A DNA stretch of 6,282 nucleotides from a candidate division NC10 bacterium SPGG6 (GCA_001643535.1 LXTG01000005.1:3727-10008); one strand, 5' to 3'; positions 1 to 5,877 are shown, counted from the stretch's first letter. Notes: generated from the sequence alone by a model not told the origin. Program-made: numbers and translations.

Positions 1-632
1 TCTCCCTGGAGGAGATTCACGGCTCGGTTGCCCACACCAGGAACCGGCGCCATCTCCTATTGCATTCGGGTGCCTTTATTGCCGGATTCTCTGCTATCTT
101 CATCGCCTTCGGCGCCTCGGCGACGGCGCTCGGACAGCTCTTGTTTGATTATCAGCTCGTCATTCGCAAGGTGGGTGGAGTGGTGGTCATTCTCTTCGGC
201 CTGCACATCGCCGGCTGGCTGACCATTCCGTTCCTCATGCGAGAGAAGCATCTGGAACTCAAGGGGCACCCCGGCGGCTACCTGGGGGCCTTCCTAGTGG
301 GGGTAACCTTTGCCGCCGGCTGGATCCCCTGTGTCGGCCCTATCCTGGGGTCGATCCTGGTGATGGCGAGCACCTCCCACACCACAGGCCAAGGGATCCT
401 CCTCTTGGCGGCCTACTCTGCTGGACTCGCCATTCCCTTCTTCTTGAGCGCGCTCCTCTTTGAGCGATTCCTCCGCTTCTTCAGCCGGTTCAAACGTCTC
501 CTCCCCTGGGTGAGTCGCGTAAGCGGCCTCTTCCTCATCCTGGTGGGGGTGCTGCTGCTCACCGATTACTTCACCCTTCTTTCCACCTTCGCCCTCCGCT
601 TCACCCCCGAGTGGCTCTTCAAGCGTCTCTAA
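1..632 (+). CDS. ccdA: CcdA-type cytochrome c biogenesis / thiol:disulfide interchange membrane protein, 5' truncated by window edge
   Basis: The frame is open from base 3 to the TAA at 630-632, giving 209 visible residues; the true start lies left of the window. CcdA (DsbD beta-domain family) passes electrons from cytoplasmic thioredoxin across the inner membrane to periplasmic thiol proteins using two membrane Cys residues. The visible part begins in a cytoplasmic loop (about residues 1-18), then has hydrophobic helices near 23-45, 54-77, 92-122, 130-152 and 168-189. The family motif GWIPCVGPILGS lies near 106-118 and holds the second catalytic Cys (C110). GASATALG near 37-44 is also typical. 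The partner Cys in helix 1 would be in the missing part. The TTG at 60 is an internal codon, since CcdA-like sequence precedes it. The next gene encodes an exported thioredoxin-like protein, the expected redox partner. Family assignment is confident; the exact substrate is inferred from context. Confidence 0.9.
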   Translation, partial: SLEEIHGSVAHTRNRRHLLLHSGAFIAGFSAIFIAFGASATALGQLLFDYQLVIRKVGGVVVILFGLHIAGWLTIPFLMREKHLELKGHPGGYLGAFLVGVTFAAGWIPCVGPILGSILVMASTSHTTGQGILLLAAYSAGLAIPFFLSALLFERFLRFFSRFKRLLPWVSRVSGLFLILVGVLLLTDYFTLLSTFALRFTPEWLFKRL

Positions 633-744
633 CTCGGTGAACTGCTGAGGAAAGCTATCCTTTGCTCATCCGCCGGCCTTGCCCCGGGGAGGGATTTCCT
701 GCTTCCTATTCTCATTCGCCGCCTCTAATATGTATGACTGAAAT

Positions 745-759
745 GACCCGTTCCGGGTC
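745..759. repeat. Short perfect inverted repeat (6-bp stem, 3-nt loop) upstream of the Sec-thioredoxin gene
   Basis: GACCCG (745-750), loop TTC, CGGGTC (754-759). It lies in the 173-nt gap between ccdA and the next gene. A T-run (771-774) follows only after 11 nt, so it does not look like a standard intrinsic terminator. It could be a weak attenuator, a protein site or part of a dispersed repeat. A TAATAT box at 726-731 could be a -10 element, but I see no convincing -35 for it. Confidence 0.3.
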
Positions 760-795
760 TGGCACCAGGCTTTTACATTTACTGGTCGGGTTGCC

Positions 796-800
796 GGAGG
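796..800 (+). promoter_or_regulatory. Shine-Dalgarno that fixes the start of the Sec-thioredoxin gene
   Basis: GGAGG lies 5 nt upstream of ATG 806. The frame is open further upstream (TTG at 662, ATG at 740), but only the start at 806 has a good ribosome binding site, and it places a positively charged n-region and hydrophobic stretch right at the N-terminus, as expected for an exported protein. Confidence 0.75.
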
Positions 801-805
801 CACGC

Positions 806-1330
806 ATGGTTAGGAAAGGACGTTTCCTCTCGTGGATCTTCCTCACCCTCTTGGGGATTCTGGTCATCGGTCCGCGGCTGACAAGGGCGTCTATGATCGG
901 CCAGTCGGCCCCCGAGCTGACCAACGAGGTGTGGATCAATTCGGCGCCGCTGCGCCTCGCCGATCTGCGCGGGCGGGTGATCCTCTTGGAGTTTTGGACT
1001 TACGGGTGAATCAACTGCCGGAACACGATCCCCCAGTTGGTGGATTGGCATCAGCGATTCGGGCCTCAGGGTCTCGTGATCATCGGGATCCACACGCCGG
1101 AGTTTGGTTGGGAAAAGCCGCTGGACAAGGTGACGTCGTCCTGTCGCACCCTGGGGATCCCGTATCCTGTCGCCCTCGATAACGATTTTGTTACATGGAA
1201 CCGGTACCGCACCCGTTACTGGCCCACCCTGCATCTCATCGACAAGCGAGGGGTCATCCGGTACACGCGGATCGGCGAGGGCGGGTATGCCGAGATGGAG
1301 GCGATGATTCGTCGCCTTCTGGATGAGTAG
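806..1330 (+). CDS. Exported TlpA/DipZ-like thioredoxin-fold selenoprotein, UGA read as selenocysteine (UxxC)
   Basis: Read through the UGA at 1007-1009, this is a 174-residue protein ending at TAG 1328. Residues 1-6 are basic, 7-22 form a hydrophobic signal or anchor helix, and cleavage after TRA (about residue 28) is plausible, so the domain should face the periplasm. The mature part is a thioredoxin fold of the TlpA/DipZ-like type: strand RVILLEFW (57-64), active site TYG-U68-I-N-C71, strand LVIIGIHTPEF (90-100), YPVALDND (120-127), and the cis-Pro loop YWPT with P140. Relatives read WTYSCINC, so the UGA replaces the first, attacking Cys. Both halves are intact and in one frame, and a SECIS-like hairpin follows. 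UGA serves as stop in four neighbouring genes, so code reassignment is unlikely. CcdA upstream is its likely electron donor. The family call is strong; Sec insertion is inferred and needs selA, selB, selC and selD in the genome. A C-to-A sequencing error or nonsense mutation (TGC to TGA) is the main alternative. Confidence 0.85.
1026..1047 (+). promoter_or_regulatory. Predicted bacterial SECIS element
   Basis: The mRNA folds as C1026-G1047, G1027-U1046, A1028-U1045, U1029-A1044, C1030-G1043, C1031-G1042, a C1032/U1041 mismatch, C1033-G1040 and C1034-G1039, closing a tetraloop AGUU (1035-1038). There are 25 nt between the UGA and the loop, and a G followed by U sits at loop positions 2-3. Bacterial SECIS elements lie inside the coding region just 3' of the UGA, with an apical-loop G (GU in E. 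coli fdhF) bound by SelB at about this distance. A competing helix pairs 1012-1017 with 1034-1039. Pairing was worked out by hand, not by folding software. Confidence 0.6.
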
Positions 1331-1345
1331 GCGGGACCCATCGCC

Positions 1346-1374
1346 TTGATTTTCGCTCAAGACTCTGTTACATA
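1346..1374 (+). promoter_or_regulatory. Possible sigma-70-like promoter directly upstream of thrB
   Basis: TTGATT (1346-1351) and TACATA (1369-1374) are separated by 17 nt. The -35 box matches TTGACA at four positions; the -10 box is poor (three of six). Transcription would begin about 7 nt past the -10 box, practically at the ATG (1382), which has no Shine-Dalgarno. That would make a leaderless message. Alternatively thrB is read through from the redox genes 51 nt upstream. Confidence 0.3.
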
Positions 1375-1381
1375 GGCCTCC

Positions 1382-2293
1382 ATGGGCGAAGGGCGAAGGA
1401 TACGCGTGAGGGTCCCGGCGTCGACCGCCAATTTGGGCTCGGGTTTTGACGTCCTGGGTTTGGCCCTCGGTCTGTACAACACGATCGAGGTAGAAGCAAT
1501 TGCGCAAGGGGTCGAGCTGACTGTCGAGGGGGAGGGGGCAGAACGTCTGCAAAAGGTGGGGGAGCGATCTTTGGTGTTGCGGGCGGCTCGGGCCACCTTT
1601 GACTATCTTGGACTCACGCCCCCGGGTCTCAAGATCCATCTCAAGAATGCGATCCCCTTGAAGCGAGGGTTGGGCTCGAGTGGCACCGCGTGCCTGGGCG
1701 GCATTGTCGCTGCCGCTGAGCTCAGCGGACGGTCCCTCTCTCCTGAGGAAATCCTGAGGCTGGCGCTCCCCCTGGAAGGACACCCGGATAACATTACCCC
1801 TTCTTTGGTGGGGGGACTCACCGCTACCTGTTTGTCGGGGGCAGAAGTCAAGTACGTGAAGATCCCTATCCCCGACGCGATCAAGGTTGTCGCGGTGATT
1901 CCGGAAATGGAGTTAGGCACTGCGGAGGCCCGGAGGGCGCTTCCCGGGCAGGTCCCGCTGGCCGACGCGGTCCATAACGTGGGGCGGGCGGCCCTCTTGG
2001 TTGCGGCAATGGTCGCCGGGGATCTGAGCCTTCTCGATGAGGCGACCCGGGACCGGCTCCACCAACCGTACCGGGCGAAGCTTATCCCTGGAATGGAAGA
2101 GGTCCTCAAGGCGGCCCGTCGGGCCGGGGCGCTGGCGGCCTTTTTGAGTGGCGCCGGCTCCACCGTCGTGGCCCTGGCCGATCGGGAGGCCGAGACGGTG
2201 GGCAAAGAGATGGCGGAGGTCTGGGCAGAGAGCGGGATGCGGGCAGAGGTCAAAGTCCTCGCCATTGAACACGAAGGGGTACAACTTTCATGA
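1382..2293 (+). CDS. thrB: Homoserine kinase (GHMP kinase family)
   Basis: This 303-residue protein has the usual ThrB length. It phosphorylates L-homoserine with ATP to O-phospho-L-homoserine in the cytoplasm, the penultimate step of threonine synthesis. GHMP motif 1 is PASTANLGSGFDVLG (12-26). Motif 2, the ATP phosphate loop, is PLKRGLGSSGTA (92-103). EGHPDN (132-137) matches the ThrB substrate/active-site segment, and motif 3 is LSGAGSTVVAL (255-265). These features separate it from other GHMP kinases such as mevalonate kinase or IspE. The ATG at 1382 begins right before the conserved first strand; no Shine-Dalgarno precedes it, so the message may be leaderless or the gene translated by read-through. 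Its TGA stop overlaps the ATG of the next gene (ATGA at 2290-2293), indicating translational coupling. No thrC or hom is visible here. Confidence 0.95.
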   Translation: MGEGRRIRVRVPASTANLGSGFDVLGLALGLYNTIEVEAIAQGVELTVEGEGAERLQKVGERSLVLRAARATFDYLGLTPPGLKIHLKNAIPLKRGLGSSGTACLGGIVAAAELSGRSLSPEEILRLALPLEGHPDNITPSLVGGLTATCLSGAEVKYVKIPIPDAIKVVAVIPEMELGTAEARRALPGQVPLADAVHNVGRAALLVAAMVAGDLSLLDEATRDRLHQPYRAKLIPGMEEVLKAARRAGALAAFLSGAGSTVVALADREAETVGKEMAEVWAESGMRAEVKVLAIEHEGVQLS

Positions 2294-2874
2294 CCCCGGC
2301 CGAACAGGCGAAGTCGCTCTACTGTATGAGCTGCGGGGAACAGACCCCCACCTACCAGGTAAAGGAGGGGCCAAAGGTAGAGCTCCGGTGTTCTTACTGC
2401 GGTTTCACACTGGAGAGGGGCCTCATCGGCCTCGATGCGGAGCTCGAATGCATCATTCTGGCAGATGATGAACTCCTCTTTCGCAGTCTGTTAAGCGACA
2501 TGGTGATTGAGGAGAAGCTGAGCCAGGAGGTCATTGCCTGCGAGAGTGGTGCTCACTTCCTGACCGAGTGCGTCCGGCGTTTCCGGGATCAGCGCCCGAT
2601 TTCGTTGGTCATCTTGGATATTCTCATGTCTCCGATGGATGGCTCGGCCGCGGCCGTGGCGCTCCGGGCTCTGGAAAAGGGATTCGACCTGCCCACCCCG
2701 ACCCCGATTCTTTTCATCTCCGCGGTTCGGGCGGACGACGCGCTTCGCCAGATGGTCCAGGGATTGGTGCCCGCGGGGTATCTGAATAAGGGGAAAGACG
2801 CCGCTCCGCCCCGGCTGGCCCGCCGCATCAAGGAGATCATTCCGCAGCTGTTCACCCCGGTGGGGTCTGGATGA
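2290..2874 (+). CDS. Zinc-ribbon plus response-regulator receiver domain protein
   Basis: A 194-residue cytoplasmic protein with two parts. Residues 12-37 form a four-Cys zinc ribbon, CxxC-x18-CxxC (C12, C15, C34, C37). Residues about 53-188 form a CheY-like receiver: acidic pair D59/D60, phosphoacceptor D110 at the end of strand LVILD, S144 in LFISA (the conserved Ser/Thr position) and K167 in YLNKGKD. All phosphotransfer residues are present, so it should be phosphorylatable. There is no DNA-binding or enzymatic output domain, so the zinc ribbon or a protein-protein contact must provide the output. It starts inside the thrB stop (4-nt overlap) and ends 16 nt before the transporter gene. No histidine kinase is visible nearby. 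The domain calls are firm; the cellular role is unknown. Confidence 0.85.
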   Translation: MTPAEQAKSLYCMSCGEQTPTYQVKEGPKVELRCSYCGFTLERGLIGLDAELECIILADDELLFRSLLSDMVIEEKLSQEVIACESGAHFLTECVRRFRDQRPISLVILDILMSPMDGSAAAVALRALEKGFDLPTPTPILFISAVRADDALRQMVQGLVPAGYLNKGKDAAPPRLARRIKEIIPQLFTPVGSG

Positions 2875-2890
2875 CGTCCGTCGCGAGGGG

Positions 2891-4057
2891 TTGGTGAGAC
2901 TACTCTCCCTTTCCCCTGGCATATCGCGTCGAGACTTCTGGCAGGCTGCGGCAGCCAACTTCCTCTTTTTCTGCAATGTTAGCGCCTTCAGTCTTCTCCC
3001 CCTCTACATCGCGGATCTCGGCGGCTCAGAAGCCCGCATCGGTTGGATCATGGGGGTGTACAGTCTGGCCGCCTTCGTCTTCCTGCCATTCGTCGGGAGG
3101 TGGGTGGAAGGCTTTGGGATCAAGCGTTTTCTCTTGCTGGGGGGTGCGACAGGTCTCTTCGCCTCAGCCAGCTTCGCCTTCCTGACAGAACTCAGCCCGC
3201 TCTTTTCCTTTCTCCGCATTCTGCAGGGGCTTGGCTATTCCGCCTTTTACATTGCCAATCTGACCCTCATTGCCGAGATTGCCCCTGCCAGACATCGCGC
3301 CGAAACGGTGGGCATGTTCGGGATCTCGGGTCTCATCGCCATGGGTGCCGCCCCCGCCTTCGGAGAGCTCGTGATTGATGCCTACGGGTATCAAGCCTTT
3401 TTCCTCTTTGCCTCCCTCTTCTCCCTGGGTGGTCTCCTGGTCGTCGGGGTGCTCAAGCCTCTCGAGGTCCTGCCCCCCACGGACCATGGATGGGGCGGGA
3501 TCACCAAGGAAAAGATCTTTCTTCCCTTGCTCATCGCTCTCATCTTCGGAGTGTGCTTCGGGACCCTTTACGCCTTCTTCCCCCCATTTGCGAAAGGGAT
3601 AGGGGGGGTAAAGCGGGTGGGGGGTTTTTTTGTTGCTTATGCCTCCTGCGCAGTCGGAATCCGGGTCCTGGGCCGGCGCTGGGCGGATGCATGGGGTAGG
3701 TGGCAGGTCGTGATGCCGGCCCTCTTCCTCTATGCCCTAGGGATCTTGCTTCTTCTGTGGCCGGGGCCACTCCGCGCGCAGCTCTGGGTCGGGGGGCTCG
3801 CCGGGGTCGGTCACGGCATTCTCTATCCCACGTTGACCGCACTCCTTGTGGATCAAGTGGAGTCCGGGCGTCGTGGGCGCGTGCTGGGTCTCTTCAGCAG
3901 CGCCATCGTCCTCGGTGCGAGCCTTGGTCCGATGGCCATGGGGGTTGTGGCTCAGCGGATTGGCTATCCGGGGATGTTCGGTCTGACAGGGCTCTTGCCT
4001 TTGCTAGGGGTCCTGCTGATCGGTATCTCCCTGAGGCGAAGTTACTGGAAACCTTGA
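2891..4057 (+). CDS. Major facilitator superfamily (MFS) transporter
   Basis: A 388-residue integral membrane protein with a hydrophobic pattern consistent with 12 helices in two halves joined by a hydrophilic loop (about 190-208). MFS motif A in the first half is GRWVEGFGIKRF (69-80), with Glu where Asp is usual. RILQGLGYSAFY (109-120) matches the TM4 motif with Arg and QG, and GRRWADAWGRW (261-271) is the second-half copy of motif A. Transporters of this type are proton-driven importers or drug/metabolite exporters; the substrate cannot be read from sequence. TTG 2891 and GTG 2894 are adjacent start candidates behind GAGGGG (2885-2890). GTG has the less extreme spacing, but the choice changes only one residue. 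The gene follows the receiver protein by 16 nt, so it is probably in the thrB operon. G7, G6 and T7 runs at 3602-3631 do not break the frame. Confidence 0.88.
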   Translation: MVRLLSLSPGISRRDFWQAAAANFLFFCNVSAFSLLPLYIADLGGSEARIGWIMGVYSLAAFVFLPFVGRWVEGFGIKRFLLLGGATGLFASASFAFLTELSPLFSFLRILQGLGYSAFYIANLTLIAEIAPARHRAETVGMFGISGLIAMGAAPAFGELVIDAYGYQAFFLFASLFSLGGLLVVGVLKPLEVLPPTDHGWGGITKEKIFLPLLIALIFGVCFGTLYAFFPPFAKGIGGVKRVGGFFVAYASCAVGIRVLGRRWADAWGRWQVVMPALFLYALGILLLLWPGPLRAQLWVGGLAGVGHGILYPTLTALLVDQVESGRRGRVLGLFSSAIVLGASLGPMAMGVVAQRIGYPGMFGLTGLLPLLGVLLIGISLRRSYWKP

Positions 4058-4065
4058 CCCCCCCG

Positions 4066-4106
4066 CTATCTTATGATAGAAAAAGGCTATAGAAAAAGGC
4101 TATAGA
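4066..4106. repeat. Small hairpin followed by a 13-nt direct tandem repeat
   Basis: CTATC-TTAT-GATAG (4066-4079) is a 5-bp stem with a 4-nt loop. It runs into two exact copies of ATAGAAAAAGGCT (4076-4088 and 4089-4101) and the first five bases of a third (4102-4106). The region is A-rich unlike its surroundings and lies in the 101-nt gap after the transporter. It is not an intrinsic terminator on + (A-run, not T-run). It may be a replication-slippage duplication or a regulatory site. Confidence 0.7.
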
Positions 4107-4158
4107 GGTTGTCAGCGCAGAGGAGACGCCCGGGAGAGGAGGGGAGTAGAAAGATTCA

Positions 4159-4419
4159 TTGGCATCTGAGATTGTCATCCGGGATGCCCGGGAAGAGGAT
4201 AATCAGGCCCTCATCGATCTGGACCAACAGTCCGTCATGGGGGGAGAGATCGAGCTTGTCTTTGATCGCTCCCCCGATTTTTTTGCCCGCTCCCGGGCTT
4301 ACGAGCAATGCCGTATGTGTGTGGCCGAGGAGGACGGGGCCGTTATTGGGGTCGGAGGCGGGACCATCAAGAGCCTTCGGGTGGACGGGTCGGTCGTCAT
4401 CGACCCTGTGGATCTGTAA
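4159..4419 (+). pseudogene. N-terminal remnant of a GNAT-family acetyltransferase
   Basis: An 86-residue frame starting at TTG 4159, the only initiator after the in-frame TAG at 4147-4149. A purine-rich GAGGAGGGGAG (4135-4145) lies upstream at long spacing. The sequence looks like the first part of a GNAT N-acetyltransferase: IVIRDAREEDNQALIDLD (strand 1 and helix 1), a helical stretch FDRSPDFFARSRAYEQCR, then CVAEEDGAVIGVGGGTIKSL, which resembles the paired strands before the acetyl-CoA site. It stops at VIDPVDL without the later strand and the R/Q-x-x-G-x-G/A acetyl-CoA loop, which no other frame continues, since the phosphoribosyltransferase gene starts about 50 nt on. I therefore read it as a gene cut short by deletion or rearrangement. 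It could still be a short expressed protein. GNAT similarity was judged by eye. Confidence 0.55.
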
Positions 4420-4455
4420 GCTTTGAATTTTGGACGGATGGGGGATGGACACGAC

Positions 4456-4462
4456 GGAGGAG
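4456..4462 (+). promoter_or_regulatory. Shine-Dalgarno that fixes the start of the PyrE-like gene
   Basis: GGAGGAG lies 6 nt before ATG 4469. Two other in-frame starts exist upstream (TTG 4430, ATG 4445), but neither has a comparable site, and the start at 4469 gives an N-terminus of the length usual for PyrE-type enzymes. Confidence 0.65.
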
Positions 4463-4468
4463 AAGGCA

Positions 4469-5125
4469 ATGGAGGCGGAGGTTCTCGAGCGGATCAACCG
4501 CGGGATCATCATGCGGACCGGGGCGTACTTGACCAACGATCACTTCCTCATCTCCTCGGGCCGGCACGCGCGCGAGTATGTGGAGAAGCGGCTGGTGACC
4601 ACGGAGCCGGCCTTCACCGAGGGACTGGGAAACATCATCGCCCAGCACTTTGCCCCCTCGCCAGTGGATGTGGTCCTGACTTCAGGGATCGGCGCCACCA
4701 TCCTGGGATACTGTGTGGCCAAGGCGCATCCGTCACGCCCCAAGCTGCTCTATGCGGTCAAGGGAAAAGGCAAAGAAGGAAAGACGGAAGTGGTGCTTCC
4801 CCGGGAGTTTTTCCCCTTCGTGTACCGGGGCTCCTCGGCGTTGATCGTGGAGGATATCCTGACCACCGGATCTACCATCCGGGCCCTGATCCGGATGGTC
4901 GAAGAGCGGGGGGGCCGCGTCGTCGGGATTGGCAGCCTCTGGAACCGGAACACGGGGATTAAGTTTCACTGTCCCTTCTTCGCGTTGGTGAACCGGAATT
5001 TTCCCACGTATCTCCGCGAAGAGTGTCCCCTGTGTCAGAAGGGGGTCCCTCTTAACACCGAGATTGGTCCGGCGGTGGGTGGGTCGCCTCGGCGCGGTCG
5101 GGGAACGCGCCGGACGGGTTCCTAG
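4469..5125 (+). CDS. PyrE-like phosphoribosyltransferase (probable orotate phosphoribosyltransferase)
   Basis: From ATG 4469 the protein has 218 residues, normal for PyrE. The N-terminus carries MRTGAYLTNDHFLISSGRHA (15-34), like the TGA-L-x-GHF-x-LSSG-x-HS start of orotate phosphoribosyltransferases. VDVVLTSGIGATILGYCVA (66-84) fits the central strand and helix. ALIVEDILTTGST (124-136) is the PRPP-binding loop with the acidic pair E128/D129. PyrE joins orotate and PRPP to give orotidine monophosphate in pyrimidine synthesis. The C-terminal part has CPLCQKGVPLNTEIG (186-200), seen in a PyrE-like subgroup, and ends in an Arg/Gly-rich tail (201-218). Because this subgroup may act on another base, I leave the symbol blank. 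The stop lies 3 nt before the next gene, suggesting coupling. The family is confident; the substrate is moderate. Confidence 0.82.
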   Translation: MEAEVLERINRGIIMRTGAYLTNDHFLISSGRHAREYVEKRLVTTEPAFTEGLGNIIAQHFAPSPVDVVLTSGIGATILGYCVAKAHPSRPKLLYAVKGKGKEGKTEVVLPREFFPFVYRGSSALIVEDILTTGSTIRALIRMVEERGGRVVGIGSLWNRNTGIKFHCPFFALVNRNFPTYLREECPLCQKGVPLNTEIGPAVGGSPRRGRGTRRTGS

Positions 5126-5128
5126 GGG

Positions 5129-5692
5129 ATGCAGACAGAGGGCCGCAGGGAGCTGATCGAGCGGTTGGAGCGTGGTCCCGGCGAGGAGATCCGCATCTTC
5201 CTCACCGAGGGGGGGATCGATATCCAGTTGTTCCGGCAAACCCCTGAGGGGGAGTGGGTCCTAGGGGAGGAACGGCTCGAGATCCCGCTTCCCCTCCTCG
5301 ATCGGTTTCAGGAGATCCTCCACGGGGCCGAGGAGAATTCGGCCCTCGCGGTAGAGCCCACCGAATCTCGTGCCCCCTTTGCTAACGCGAGTGAAGAGGA
5401 GTTTACCCGGATTCTGGACTTTTACCAAATCGAATGGGAGTACGAGCCCCGGAGCTTTCCACTAGAGCAGGACGGCAACGGAGAAGTGACCGAGAGTTTT
5501 ACCCCCGATTTTTATCTCCCCCAGTTCGACCTTTACATCGAACTGACCACCCTCAAGCAAGATCTCGTGACCAAAAAGAATCGAAAGATCCGGAGACTCC
5601 GGGAACTGTATCCGACGGTGAACCTGAAGGTCTTTTACGGGCGGGATTATCGGAAACTTCTTGAGAGGTTTGGGATTGTCTCAAAAGAATGA
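5129..5692 (+). CDS. Conserved-type hypothetical protein with a PD-(D/E)xK-like nuclease-fold domain
   Basis: A 187-residue cytoplasmic protein that I do not recognise by name. Residues about 20-66 look like a small beta-rich domain (IRIFLTEGG, IDIQLFRQ, then GEWVLGEERLEIPLPLLDRF), loosely recalling PC4-like single-strand-binding folds. Residues about 88-182 resemble a PD-(D/E)xK endonuclease fold: helix SEEEFTRILDFYQI (with E91), WEYEPRSFPL, then TPDFYLP (D127) and strand DLYIELTT (E138), then K143 and K149/K150, a basic helix and the strand LKVFYGRDY. The usual Lys of E-x-K is Thr140 here, so catalysis is uncertain; a shifted Lys or a binding-only role is possible. It starts 3 nt after the PyrE-like gene and precedes hpt, so it may be in a nucleotide-metabolism operon. 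The reading frame is confident; the fold is moderate; the function is unknown. Confidence 0.7.
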   Translation: MQTEGRRELIERLERGPGEEIRIFLTEGGIDIQLFRQTPEGEWVLGEERLEIPLPLLDRFQEILHGAEENSALAVEPTESRAPFANASEEEFTRILDFYQIEWEYEPRSFPLEQDGNGEVTESFTPDFYLPQFDLYIELTTLKQDLVTKKNRKIRRLRELYPTVNLKVFYGRDYRKLLERFGIVSKE

Positions 5693-5877
5693 GCCCCGAG
5701 TGACCCTTCCGATCCTTTCACTTCGGTGGCCGGTTCCCGTGACCTGCTCTCTGCTCGCCCCTCGGCGTCATCAGGAGAGCCTGTCGTTACCGCTCCGGGA
5801 GTCGCCGGTCTTCCCGGATCAAAAGACCCGGTATTCAGATCGGACTGACCTCTCGGGACTCATCAGGAATATAGGCC

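Noticed and set aside
1007..1009. UGA as a simple nonsense mutation splitting a thioredoxin pseudogene
   Set aside because: The stop hits precisely the active-site Cys column, no other lesion is present, and a SECIS-like hairpin follows. A sequencing error or a TGC-to-TGA change cannot be fully excluded and is kept as the main alternative.
1007..1009. Genetic code with UGA reassigned to Trp or Gly
   Set aside because: UGA is the natural stop of thrB, the receiver protein, the MFS gene and the nuclease-like gene, and no other internal UGA appears in any gene.
1037..1330. Separate 97-residue thioredoxin-like gene starting after the UGA
   Set aside because: It lacks the first strand and the active site, and is simply the C-terminal part of the gene read through the UGA.
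779..1783. Long minus-strand open frame (334 codons)
   Set aside because: It lies antisense to the Sec-thioredoxin and thrB, which have clear family motifs; its product is low-complexity, rich in Arg, Pro and Asp, typical of a GC-rich antisense shadow.
3602..3631. G7, G6 and T7 homopolymer runs as a phase-variation switch or frameshift in the MFS gene
   Set aside because: The frame is intact and the second-half MFS motif follows normally. Runs of this length occur by chance in GC-rich DNA.
4058..4158. Promoter formed by TTGACC (4054-4059) with TATGAT or TATAGA boxes downstream
   Set aside because: Spacers of about 12 or 28 nt do not suit a sigma-70 promoter.
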